From positions 2,863,223 through 2,927,222 of the forward strand of contig NZ_GL622296.1 of the NCBI RefSeq assembly GCF_000185385.1: 64,000 nucleotides of DNA, in the 5' to 3' direction. Below, piece by piece: positions 1 through 8,154 of the stretch (position 1 is the first letter of the stretch; every line of letters begins with the position of its first letter). This DNA comes from Lachnoanaerobaculum saburreum DSM 3986. Its GTDB lineage: Bacteria > Bacillota > Clostridia > Lachnospirales > Lachnospiraceae. A program made the position numbers and the translations under genes. The notes under the pieces were generated by a model. It did no database searches. It worked only from the letters and a program-made list of their open reading frames with translations, and was not told the DNA's origin.

Positions 1-845
1 TCTATATCTTTAGTCTTACCGGCTCTCTCAACTGCCGCTATAGCACCTTGTAAAGGATCACCTCCACCTCCGGCAGGTATAAGCGCATCTAAGCCCGGAT
101 CCGCCGCCATCAGTGCTTCCGCCGCCTTTGATCCGCCTTCAGAAGATGTTCCGGCATACTGCGGTTCGGATAATTTGGCTTGATCATCAGGATGATCCTT
201 ATTCCACTTTTCTACTCCGGCTTTGTAACCTTCCCATCTTCCAAGCCATGTAGCATCACCTTGCTCCCATCCGATAAGACCTATATTTCTATCCCCCTTA
301 TTAAGCAAAATCTCAACCAATTTCTCACCGTTTTCAGGCTCGTTCTCATGAACCGCTCCGATATAATAAGGTGAATCTGTTGCCAACTTATAAATATCGG
401 CATTTTTATCCTTATCTATTATCCTAAAAAACTGTGAAAGGTATACCTTGTTATCATTTGCGGTTTTTATAGCTGATGTCATCTCCGTATCTGAAGAATT
501 ACATATTATGATTCCCTGACATCCGGCAGCTACAAGTTGCTCTACAGATGAGGTCACTTTCTCCGAAACATGCCCCTGATCTACATACTGTATCTGCACT
601 CCTAAAGCATCCGCCGCCTCATCAAGTATCCTCTTACACTGTGATCCGAGCACATCGGTTGATGACCATATTGAAACTCCGATCTTGATATCCTTATTAT
701 CAATTGTCTTTGCTTCCTTTGTATCCTCCGCCGCACTGCTTTTGCTTGTGTCCGTATTGTCTGTTCCACTACCACATGCTGCCAATGGAAATGCCATAGC
801 CGCTACCATACCGACTGCTACAATCTTTTTAATTACCTTTTTCAT
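1..845 (-). CDS. Sugar ABC transporter substrate-binding lipoprotein (3' end beyond window)
   Basis: About 281 codons are visible and the gene runs off the left edge, so its C-terminus is missing. It begins MKKVIKKIVAVGMV and has a lipobox LAACGSG, so it should be exported and lipid-anchored at the outer face of the membrane. After a Ser/Asp/Lys-rich linker comes a type 1 periplasmic-binding fold (Peripla_BP_4, ribose/galactose class), with a GVSIWSSTD strand near the start and DALIPAGGGGDP late in the visible part. The start at 845 is chosen because AGGAGG lies just upstream. It would deliver a sugar or related ligand to an ABC permease outside the window. The ligand cannot be named from sequence. 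Confidence 0.85.
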   Translation of the reverse strand, partial: MKKVIKKIVAVGMVAAMAFPLAACGSGTDNTDTSKSSAAEDTKEAKTIDNKDIKIGVSIWSSTDVLGSQCKRILDEAADALGVQIQYVDQGHVSEKVTSSVEQLVAAGCQGIIICNSSDTEMTSAIKTANDNKVYLSQFFRIIDKDKNADIYKLATDSPYYIGAVHENEPENGEKLVEILLNKGDRNIGLIGWEQGDATWLGRWEGYKAGVEKWNKDHPDDQAKLSEPQYAGTSSEGGSKAAEALMAADPGLDALIPAGGGGDPLQGAIAAVERAGKTKDI

Positions 846-881
846 TTTTCCTCCTAAAAATACACGAAATATTATGTTCTT

Positions 882-918
882 ATAGTAGTACAATATATCT
901 TATTTAACAATGTACTAC
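882..918 (-). promoter_or_regulatory. Promoter with operator-like inverted repeat upstream of sugar-binding lipoprotein
   Basis: On the minus strand TTGTTA (905-910) and TACTAT (882-887) are separated by 17 bases. An 8-bp perfect inverted repeat, GTAGTACA (885-892) and TGTACTAC (911-918), has one arm over the -10 and the other against the -35. This placement is typical of a repressor operator; the regulator is unknown. The rest of 919-1190 is AT-rich and holds no convincing gene. Confidence 0.55.
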
Positions 919-1190
919 ATCTTTTTTAACTCTCTAAGTTGTATTAAAAAAGCACAGTCCAAATACCCTAAGTGATTAAATAATTAATTAATTCACAAAA
1001 AATATATAATTATATATGTAATATCAAGTATATTACTCTTAAAATACAAAAAATCTCCAATACTATATTCTTGAAAATAATAATTAGAGATTTTTAATAA
1101 TACAACTTTTAGATTAGCTAAAAATGTATGGTATTCTGTTTTAATATTTGCAGGCTTAACGAAGAGATGTTTAATAATCAGTTTACACAC

Positions 1191-1232
1191 AAAAAAGGCA
1201 TGTGAAAAATGAAATACCATTTCCCACACGCC
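1191..1232 (-). terminator. Rho-independent terminator after the SipW-type gene
   Basis: Arms GGCATGTG (1197-1204) and CACACGCC (1225-1232) pair with one mismatch. Read on the minus strand the hairpin is followed by six T residues (1191-1196). It lies about 45 bases past the stop of the gene at 1277. Confidence 0.7.
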
Positions 1233-1276
1233 CTTTTATATTATTTGGATATTATAACATTTTAAGCTTTATAATA

Positions 1277-2560
1277 TTATCTTCTTCTTCTTCCACCGAA
1301 AAAGCCACCAAAGCTTGAACCAACTGAGCTGCCTGCACTTGAACCTGCTGAGCTTCCTGCACTTGAGCCTTTTGAGCTACCTGTACTTGAACCTGTTGAG
1401 CTTCCTGTGCTTGAACCTGTTGAGCTACCTACACTTGAACCACCTGTTGAACTACCTGTGCTTGAACCCTTTGAGCTTCCTGTACTTGAACCCTTTGAAC
1501 TGCCTGTGCTTGAACCTGTTGAACTACCTGTTCCCGGCTTTGAAGAACTATCTGCATTCTGATTTACTAAGATGTTTCCGTTTCCTGCATCCTTACCTGC
1601 ATTGAACTGATCCCAAAGAAGATCCATTGAAAGCTGGATTCCCTTACCCTGGCTTAACTTATCATCATTATCTTTTCTGTCCTCTACAGTACCTGTTGTG
1701 AACTTACCTTCTGCATCAGGATCCATAGCAACACCTACGAACATATCAAGTCTCTGATCTGAAGCAGGAGCACACTTGATAACATTGTTCTGTAATGCTG
1801 CCTTTACATCTGCATCATTTAATGCTGACAATCTTACGAAGTCAACACCGCCAACCTTGAAGAACTTGCTTGAATCAACACCGTTGTCTGCAAGTGCCTT
1901 AGCAAGCTTAAATGTAGGCTCGTTACCTGTCTTGTTAGGCTCATACTGCTCTCTGTGAAGGAATACTGCAACACCGATCATCTCATCAAGGTTACCTGAC
2001 TCTTTTCCACCGTCAAGATTCTTTGACTCAAACTTGATATTGCTAAGCTTAGCTGCTATATCACCGACATTTACAATATCTGAACGGAATGCCTGAGCAT
2101 ATCCAGGATACATATTGTCAACTGTCAATACAACCTTACCGCTTGCATCTGTAACAGCCTTCTTATAAGCTCTTCCGATATCCTTTGTTAATTTTTCCTT
2201 ATCCTTTAACTCAGCGTTAAAGTCAACATTATTGCTGCCCTTAGCTCTCTCCTTATAAGCATCAATGCTACCAGGCTTAGCTATAATGTTGTAATCGCTT
2301 GCTCCTCTTAAGAAGAACTGATCACCAACATATGAATTGTCGCCGATACCGTCTACTATAGACCATCCGGCACCCTTGTTTGTCTCATCTCCATACTGTC
2401 CATACAGTCCTAAGTCAACAAACTTAACACCGAAATCTCCTGTTGTAGCCTTGGTTGTTACATTAAGTGAATCTGTCCAATAAGCGTATGCTGTACCTGA
2501 TAATACCAAACCTAATGCTACAACACCGCCAACTAATGTGTTTCTTCTTGATCGTCTCAT
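1277..2560 (-). CDS. SipW-type signal peptide protein with GSSX repeats and poly-Arg tail
   Basis: 427 aa. The N-terminus has arginines, a hydrophobic core and GTAYAYWTDSLNV, the pattern of SipW-dependent secreted proteins (TasA/CalY-like class), so it is probably exported and cut after AYA. The body of about 310 residues has no domain I can name; TasA-like beta structure is an inference. From about residue 345 the chain is a tandem four-residue repeat, GSS followed by T, K, A or V, some 20 copies, encoded by 12-bp DNA repeats. It ends FGGFFGGRRRR. The start has AGGAGG upstream. It stands alone between terminators, with no sipW or tasA-like neighbour in the window. It could be a surface or matrix protein. 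Confidence 0.7.
   Translation of the reverse strand: MRRSRRNTLVGGVVALGLVLSGTAYAYWTDSLNVTTKATTGDFGVKFVDLGLYGQYGDETNKGAGWSIVDGIGDNSYVGDQFFLRGASDYNIIAKPGSIDAYKERAKGSNNVDFNAELKDKEKLTKDIGRAYKKAVTDASGKVVLTVDNMYPGYAQAFRSDIVNVGDIAAKLSNIKFESKNLDGGKESGNLDEMIGVAVFLHREQYEPNKTGNEPTFKLAKALADNGVDSSKFFKVGGVDFVRLSALNDADVKAALQNNVIKCAPASDQRLDMFVGVAMDPDAEGKFTTGTVEDRKDNDDKLSQGKGIQLSMDLLWDQFNAGKDAGNGNILVNQNADSSSKPGTGSSTGSSTGSSKGSSTGSSKGSSTGSSTGGSSVGSSTGSSTGSSTGSSTGSSKGSSAGSSAGSSAGSSVGSSFGGFFGGRRRR
1325..1535. repeat. 12-bp tandem repeats encoding GSSX
   Basis: Degenerate direct repeats of 12 bp, partly organised as 24-bp units, underlie the GSST/GSSK/GSSA run of the secreted protein. Such tracts can change length by slippage or recombination. 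A second open frame on the opposite strand is only a by-product of the repeat. Confidence 0.8.
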
Positions 2561-2591
2561 TTTTTCCTCCTGAGAATTTAATTAATAATAT

Positions 2592-2617
2592 AAATTGTGA
2601 GTCATTACACACAATTT
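2592..2617 (-). promoter_or_regulatory. Hairpin in the leader of the SipW-type gene
   Basis: Perfect 8-bp inverted repeat AAATTGTG (2592-2599) and CACAATTT (2610-2617) with a 10-base loop, about 30 bases upstream of the start at 2560. It could be an mRNA leader stem or an operator. Confidence 0.4.
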
Positions 2618-2703
2618 CTGAAAAACTTGTTTTTGTCTTTCGTGTGGGACAAGTATACATCATTCATATAACTATAAAAACACCCTCAAGTCATATTTTG
2701 AGC

Positions 2704-2721
2704 TACTACTAAAGTAGTACA
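2704..2721. promoter_or_regulatory. Palindrome TACTACT-AA-AGTAGTA between nox and the SipW-type gene
   Basis: Seven-base arms (2704-2710 and 2713-2719) around AA. GTAGTACA (2714-2721) is identical to the half-site in the promoter at 885-892, so the two genes may share a regulator. It might instead be a weak transcript end for the oxidase gene. Confidence 0.35.
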
Positions 2722-2775
2722 TTATGTCTTATTCCGTATCTTGCTGTCAGAAATGTATATAAAATCTTTTGATTT

Positions 2776-4110
2776 TTATTTTGCCGACAATGCAGCCATT
2801 GTTATATAGTTGTATGGTTGGTTGAAATGTGGAAGGAAGAATATATCAAGCAGTTTTAACTTGTCTATAGTCACCTTTTCCTGTATTGCAAGTGAGAACA
2901 TATGTATACCCATTGACATATCATATGTGGATGCCATCTGTGCACCTACTATCACTCTTGTTTTTGCATCATATACTATCTTCAGTTTTACCTTAGGATT
3001 GGTTGTTTCTATAAAGGTTGCCTTTTGCAAGTCTTCATATGAAGTAGAAAGCACATCCATACCAAGTTGCTTTGCCTTCTGCTCGCTAAGACCGGTAGAT
3101 ACCAACTTTAAGTCATAGATTGAAATAGCATTTGAACCCTGAACTCCTATGGTTTCAAGCTTCTTACCACAGGCATTGTATGCGGCTATAATACCCGAAC
3201 GTACAGCATTGGTTGCAAGTGCAATATATGACTTCTCCCCTGTAGCGTTGAAAAGCACACTTGCACAATCTCCTATTGCATAGACATCCTTTATGCTTGT
3301 CTGCTGAGTGCTGTCTACTATATATGCACCGTTTTGCATTGTTTCAAGACGACCTTTTCCAAGCTCTGTATTCGGTCTGAATCCTATAGCAAGTATTACC
3401 ATATCACATGGATATTCATTCTTATCTGTGACAATTGCCTCTACTTTGCCTTTACCCTTTATTTCCTTTACAGCCTCATCAAAAGCAAGTTTGATTCCGT
3501 GATCTGAAAGGTTCTTATCCATCATTGCACTGAACTCAGGATCATAGTAGCTTGAAAGTGAAGTTTTTGCAATATCCACCAATATCACTTTCTTATGATG
3601 TCTTTCAAATGCCTCTGCAAGCTCCACTCCTATATATCCTGCACCTACCACCGCAATTGTCTTTATATCAGGATTTTTAAGTTTTTCTATTACTTCCTCA
3701 GCATTTTGAAAAAGCTTTACCAACTGAACATTCTCTAAATCTCTGCCCGGTATAGGCGGTACTATGGGAAGTGAACCTGTAGCAAGTATCAACTTGTCAT
3801 AACTCTCTTCTGATTTTGTACCGTCTTCCAATGTTGCACTTACAATTTTTTTATCAAAGTCGATATTTTCAACTTTACTGTTCATATTTACCTTTGCACC
3901 CTGTGATTCAAGCTTTGCCTTATCTGAATAAAAAAGTCCGTCAGGTTTTGATATCTGACCGCCTATCCAAAGTGCCATACCGCAGCCTAAGAAACTTATA
4001 TTTGAGTTCTGATCAAATACTACCACTTCATCTCCCTCATTAAATCCTGTAATTGTATTGATTGCACAAGTACCGGCATGATTTGCTCCAACTACTACTA
4101 TTTTGCTCAT
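2776..4110 (-). CDS. nox: NADH oxidase / CoA-disulfide-reductase-family flavoprotein
   Basis: 444 aa, full length for the single-cysteine pyridine nucleotide-disulfide reductase family. It has an N-terminal FAD Rossmann motif ([10 protein letters not shown], residues 5-14), the redox-active cysteine Cys43 in [14 protein letters not shown], a central NAD(P)H motif [15 protein letters not shown], a second FAD motif VYAIGDCA and a C-terminal dimerisation domain. The ISFLGCG context matches water-forming NADH oxidases of streptococci and clostridia, which reduce O2 to water and regenerate NAD+ in the cytoplasm. This suggests an oxygen-defence role. CoA-disulfide reductase activity is the alternative. 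GGAGGAAAT precedes the start. It is monocistronic, with GATTGTACT repeated at 4195-4203 and 4210-4218 upstream. Confidence 0.88.
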   Translation of the reverse strand: MSKIVVVGANHAGTCAINTITGFNEGDEVVVFDQNSNISFLGCGMALWIGGQISKPDGLFYSDKAKLESQGAKVNMNSKVENIDFDKKIVSATLEDGTKSEESYDKLILATGSLPIVPPIPGRDLENVQLVKLFQNAEEVIEKLKNPDIKTIAVVGAGYIGVELAEAFERHHKKVILVDIAKTSLSSYYDPEFSAMMDKNLSDHGIKLAFDEAVKEIKGKGKVEAIVTDKNEYPCDMVILAIGFRPNTELGKGRLETMQNGAYIVDSTQQTSIKDVYAIGDCASVLFNATGEKSYIALATNAVRSGIIAAYNACGKKLETIGVQGSNAISIYDLKLVSTGLSEQKAKQLGMDVLSTSYEDLQKATFIETTNPKVKLKIVYDAKTRVIVGAQMASTYDMSMGIHMFSLAIQEKVTIDKLKLLDIFFLPHFNQPYNYITMAALSAK

Positions 4111-4264
4111 ATTTCCTCCAAAATATATTTTAAATATTTATTTTTGATTTACTATACAGTCTTTTATAAAAACTATGTTCTACTTCAAAAATCTGATTGT
4201 ACTCTATTGGATTGTACTATGTTTTATCTTTTAAAACAAGCCTTTTTAAAATATATTTAATATC

Positions 4265-4302
4265 AAAAAGAGCCGTTACAATAGAATAATCTTTGTAACG
4301 GC
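4265..4302 (-). terminator. Terminator of the TRAP operon
   Basis: Nine-base perfect arms GCCGTTACA (4272-4280) and TGTAACGGC (4294-4302), followed on the minus strand by CTCTTTTT. It lies directly downstream of the dctM stop codon. Confidence 0.85.
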
Positions 4303-4311
4303 CCCCTTTAT

Positions 4312-5607
4312 TTATAGACTACCGAACAGCACCGGAAGACCTAAGCTTATCATCGGTATAAATGTTATCAATAAAAGTGTAATTATCATGCAAAGATAAA
4401 ACGGCAAGGTTGCCTTTACCACCTTTTCCATCGGCAACTTAGCCACAGCGGAACCGATAAACAGTACTCCGCCGACAGGTGGTGTAAGCAGTCCGATACC
4501 GCAGTTTAGAATTACCATTATACCGAATTGTATCGGCCCGATTCCTATAGAATTTGCTATAGGAAGAAGTATCGGTGTGGCAATAAGTATAATCGGTGCC
4601 ATATCCATTATACATCCGAGTATCAGCAAAATAAGATTAAGCAAAAGTGCCAGAATTATCGGATTGCTTGTAAATCCTGTTATAGCGCTTGCCGCCATAT
4701 CCGGCACATGAAGTGTTGTAAGGCAATATCCGAAGATACTTGATGTTGAGATAAGAATAAGCACTATTGACAATGTATTTACACACTCCTCAAGTGTCTT
4801 CCATACACCTTTCCAATCAAGTCCTTTGTATATGAATACGCTGACAATAAGACTGTAGATAACCGCTATAGCGGCCGACTCTGTAGCTGTAAAGACTCCG
4901 CCTACCACACCTACCACCACTATAAGTACTGCCGCCAATGCCCAAAATGACACACTAAGCTGTTTTAGAAGTACCTTTATTGAGAATTTATCACCTTTCG
5001 GATATTTCTTTCTTACTGAGATGATATATGAACCGACCATCAGTGATACTGCAAGCAATGCACCCGGTATATATCCTGCTAAAAATAAGCTTCCTACAGA
5101 TACTCCGCCTGCTGTGGTGGCATAGATTACCATATTATGTGACGGCGGTACCAAAAGTCCCTCACATGATGATGTGATTGTTACCGCTGTTGAAAAATCC
5201 GCATCATATCCCTGGTCTACCATCATAGGTATAAGTATTGAACCGAGAGATGCCGTATCTGCCGAAGCCGAACCTGAAATACCTCCGAAGAAATATGAAG
5301 CTACGATATTTACCATTGCCATACCGCCACGCATCCAGCCTACACAGGCATTTGCCAGTGCAATGAGCTTTTCCGAAATACCTCCGCTGCCCATCAAGCA
5401 ACCCATTGTGATAAAGAAAGGCACCGCCATAAGTGAAAATGATGATATACCCTTAACCATCTGCTGACATATGGTAGATAAAGGCTGTCCCTGAGCCAAA
5501 AGGCAAAGCAGTGATGAAAGTGCTACCGCATAAGCAATAGGAAAGCGTAAAAATATCATTACAAAAAAACTGATAAGCAATATAGCTATTGCAACCCCTG
5601 CACTCAT
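4312..5607 (-). CDS. dctM: TRAP transporter large permease (DctM family)
   Basis: 431 aa, the usual length for the large 12-TM subunit of tripartite ATP-independent periplasmic transporters. It is strongly hydrophobic, with the family segments FFITMGCLMGSGGISEKL and GGISGSASADTASLGSILIPMM near residues 60-130. It forms the ion-driven translocation channel for organic acids captured by DctP. It follows dctQ with a 4-base overlap, and AGGAGG sits before its start. It is the last gene of dctP-dctQ-dctM and is followed by a strong terminator. The substrate (C4-dicarboxylate, sugar acid or other) cannot be told from sequence. Confidence 0.92.
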   Translation of the reverse strand: MSAGVAIAILLISFFVMIFLRFPIAYAVALSSLLCLLAQGQPLSTICQQMVKGISSFSLMAVPFFITMGCLMGSGGISEKLIALANACVGWMRGGMAMVNIVASYFFGGISGSASADTASLGSILIPMMVDQGYDADFSTAVTITSSCEGLLVPPSHNMVIYATTAGGVSVGSLFLAGYIPGALLAVSLMVGSYIISVRKKYPKGDKFSIKVLLKQLSVSFWALAAVLIVVVGVVGGVFTATESAAIAVIYSLIVSVFIYKGLDWKGVWKTLEECVNTLSIVLILISTSSIFGYCLTTLHVPDMAASAITGFTSNPIILALLLNLILLILGCIMDMAPIILIATPILLPIANSIGIGPIQFGIMVILNCGIGLLTPPVGGVLFIGSAVAKLPMEKVVKATLPFYLCMIITLLLITFIPMISLGLPVLFGSL

Positions 5608-6140
5608 GCCTTTGCCTCCTGTACATCTTCATTCAAACAAACAGCCTTGATATGATTATAAAGTGCCTCAAGTTCAAATATAACCATTGCAACTCCTGCT
5701 AAAGGTACAGGAAAATACTGCCAAAACTTTGAAAGTCCCGGCATACTTACATATGTACCCTTTGCACCTATCTTCACAGCATAGCTCCATCCTACAACTA
5801 TCATAACTATCGCAAGTATAAGTACCGCCAAATCCGATAATATATCTAAAAATCTTACCAACTTCTTCGGCAAGTATGTGTCAAATGCGGTCATTCTTAT
5901 ATGTGCACCTCTTCTTATGGCAAGTGCTGCGGAAAGTACCGCCATATATGCCATAAATGTAAGTACTGTTTCCTCACTCCAGGCAGGATCCGGTATAAAT
6001 GAAATATATCTTCCTGCAACCGACATAGTCGTAATTGCTATATCTCCAATCAATAAAATCTTACATAGGAACAGAACAAACTTATATGTCGCATCATATG
6101 CAGGTTTTATTCTGTCTACAGTCTTAAAAAAATCTGACAT
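5604..6140 (-). CDS. dctQ: TRAP transporter small permease (DctQ family)
   Basis: 178 aa with four predicted membrane helices. Family features include WSEETVLTFMAYMAVLSAALAIRRGAHI across helix two and its following loop. It partners DctM in the membrane. A longer start at 6152 exists, but the ATG at 6140 has GGAGG at ideal spacing and is preferred. It overlaps dctM by four bases, implying coupled translation. Confidence 0.9.
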   Translation of the reverse strand: MSDFFKTVDRIKPAYDATYKFVLFLCKILLIGDIAITTMSVAGRYISFIPDPAWSEETVLTFMAYMAVLSAALAIRRGAHIRMTAFDTYLPKKLVRFLDILSDLAVLILAIVMIVVGWSYAVKIGAKGTYVSMPGLSKFWQYFPVPLAGVAMVIFELEALYNHIKAVCLNEDVQEAKA

Positions 6141-6194
6141 ATCCACCTCCATTCTGTCAACAAACCTCCCCGAAAGTTCCCAACAGGCAGTTTA

Positions 6195-7301
6195 TTATTT
6201 ATCTAAATCAAGTATCTTCTGATATAGTTCTTTTTGATCTGCGGTATATTTTTCTACAACTCCCTTTGTTGCCTCTCTCCAAGGTGATTTGTCAGCCACT
6301 TCTACAACATTTACCTTATTTGCCTTAAGTTCTTCCAATACCTTGTCCTCAGCCTTTTGTGCAATCTCTCTGTTTACCTGACCTACATACTTTCCCGCTT
6401 CAACCAGTACATCCTGCTGCTCCTTTGTAAGTTTGTCCCAAGCCGCATCTGTGATAACTACCTGGAACGCTCCGAGAGTATGTCCATCAAGTATAATATT
6501 CGGTGCCACCTCGGGGAAGGCATTTGACTTATAGTTTGTAATCGGCTGCTCCGCACCGTCTACGACACCTGTCTGAAGTGCTGAGTAAAGCTCATTAAAT
6601 GCAACTACTGTCGGTGATGCTCCCAGACCCTCAACCATACCGTTCATAATAGGATCATTTGACACTCTAAGCTTCATTCCCTTAAGGTCTTCCACCTTGG
6701 TCACAGGATTCTTTGTAAAGAAATGTCTGAAACCTTCTTCTCCATAGTATAGGCTTTTAATACCGAGGTTAAGATCTGATGTTTCCTGTAAAAATTCCTT
6801 TGAAAGGTCACTGTCTACAAATTTCCAGAAATGTTCTCTTGAGTTGAAAGTATATGGCATTGAAAGAAGTGAGGCCTTCTTTGCACCATAGCTTGTAAGA
6901 GCAAATGCCGATATTCTTGACATATCCACTGTACCGGTTCCGCCAAGCATTCCGTCAAGCACATCATTTTCCGAACCGAGTACACCGCTTGCCTGTATAT
7001 CAATATGAATCTTTCCGCCTGAAAGCTCTTCCACTTTCTCTTTGAATGCGGTTCCGCTCTGTCCCACAATTGTATCAAGCGGGTTTACCTCCGCATATAC
7101 CAAAGTTACCTCAACACCGTCAGACTTACTGTCCGCTTTACTCTCCGCTTTACTCTCCGTTTTACTATCAGCCTTTGAATCAGTACTCTCTTTAGTATTT
7201 GTAGCTGATGTAGATGTCATCTCTGGACTCTTCATAGTGCATCCTGCCAGTGTCGATACCGTTAATGTAGCTAATGCTATCGCTAAAAATTTCTTTTTCA
7301 T
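6195..7301 (-). CDS. dctP: TRAP transporter substrate-binding lipoprotein (DctP family)
   Basis: 368 aa. A lipoprotein signal (MKKKFLAIALATLTVSTLAGC) is followed by a low-complexity linker of SK-containing repeats such as ESKAESKADSKSD, then a DctP-type binding domain. Signature stretches are EGFRHFFTKNPVTKVEDLKGMKLRV and FNELYSALQTGVVDGAEQPITNY; the arginine of KLRV is where the family normally holds the substrate carboxylate. The start at 7301 follows GGAGGAAAT; an upstream extension to 7346 lacks a ribosome site. It is the first gene of the TRAP operon, just downstream of the two-component genes that probably control it. Confidence 0.9.
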   Translation of the reverse strand: MKKKFLAIALATLTVSTLAGCTMKSPEMTSTSATNTKESTDSKADSKTESKAESKADSKSDGVEVTLVYAEVNPLDTIVGQSGTAFKEKVEELSGGKIHIDIQASGVLGSENDVLDGMLGGTGTVDMSRISAFALTSYGAKKASLLSMPYTFNSREHFWKFVDSDLSKEFLQETSDLNLGIKSLYYGEEGFRHFFTKNPVTKVEDLKGMKLRVSNDPIMNGMVEGLGASPTVVAFNELYSALQTGVVDGAEQPITNYKSNAFPEVAPNIILDGHTLGAFQVVITDAAWDKLTKEQQDVLVEAGKYVGQVNREIAQKAEDKVLEELKANKVNVVEVADKSPWREATKGVVEKYTADQKELYQKILDLDK

Positions 7302-7424
7302 ATTTCCTCCGAAAATAAATACTAAGGCCAACTCACATAGCCTCAAAACCTTATATGGATATTTTATATTTAAGGAAATATTATTTAAATAGTAATATTT
7401 TAATAAAACAAGTAAATTTTTAAT

Positions 7425-8141
7425 CTAGCCTTTATGTTTTCCTCTATACTCTGACGGGCTCATTCCTGTTGACCTTTTAAACACCTTTGTAAAGTAATTT
7501 GAGTCCGCATATCCCACACTTTTCCCGACTTCTTTTATATTAAAACTTACATCTTTTAACAGTTCTTTCGCTCTGTTTATTCTAAGTCCGGTCAGATAGT
7601 TGATAAAGTTATCATCAAAGAGTTGTTTGAACACTTTGGAAAAATACACATCCGAATACCCAAGTATACTTGCAACATCTTTTGCACTTATATCCTTTTT
7701 ATAATTCTTATCTATATAATCTTTTATTACATCTTTTTGAGAATATATAATATCGTCCGTTTTTTGTGACTTTTTTACATTTTCCATTGCCACATGTATA
7801 AGTTCATAAAGTTTCTCCTCTTTCCATGGCTTTAACAGATAGTCAAACGCCTTGATATGCATTGCCTCTATAGCATAGTCAAACCTGTCATATGCCGTTA
7901 TAAATATGATAATACACTCCACATACTTTTCTTTTATATACTTTGCAAGCTCAATACCGTTCATTCCGGGCATTTCAATATCTAAAAGTGCTATATCCGG
8001 CTTCACCTCGTCACAGATCTGTACCGCATTTCTGCCGTTGCCTGCAACGAAAATTTTAAGCTCATCTATAAAATATTTTTTTATAGTCTTTTCAAGTACT
8101 CTAAGTTCCAAATTCTCATCATCTGCTATCAGTAAATTCAT
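7425..8141 (-). CDS. Response regulator, receiver plus AraC-type DNA-binding domain (YesN class)
   Basis: 238 aa. The N-terminal receiver domain has an acidic pocket at Asp7-Asp8 and the phospho-acceptor Asp54 in ALLDIEMPGMNG; the conserved Lys is in YLLKPW. The C-terminal 100 residues form two helix-turn-helix units of the AraC family (DVASILGYSDVYFSKVFKQ, then VGKSVGYADSNYFTKVFKRSTGMSPSEYR). It is the cytoplasmic output of the sensor encoded directly upstream, 13 bases away. Its position just before dctP suggests it activates the TRAP operon; this is inferred from context. GGAGGAGAT precedes the start. Confidence 0.92.
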   Translation of the reverse strand: MNLLIADDENLELRVLEKTIKKYFIDELKIFVAGNGRNAVQICDEVKPDIALLDIEMPGMNGIELAKYIKEKYVECIIIFITAYDRFDYAIEAMHIKAFDYLLKPWKEEKLYELIHVAMENVKKSQKTDDIIYSQKDVIKDYIDKNYKKDISAKDVASILGYSDVYFSKVFKQLFDDNFINYLTGLRINRAKELLKDVSFNIKEVGKSVGYADSNYFTKVFKRSTGMSPSEYRGKHKG

Positions 8142-8154
8142 ATCTCCTCCACAA

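Noticed and set aside
993..1229. 78-codon minus-strand frame before the sugar-binding gene
   Set aside because: It starts with GTG inside a terminator, has no ribosome site, is very AT-rich and matches no family pattern.
1325..1535. CRISPR-like regularly spaced repeats
   Set aside because: The repeats are contiguous 12-bp coding repeats with no spacers.
1315..1605. Plus-strand frame of Leu-rich repeats opposite the SipW-type gene
   Set aside because: It is the antisense shadow of the GSSX repeat; no ribosome site or promoter.
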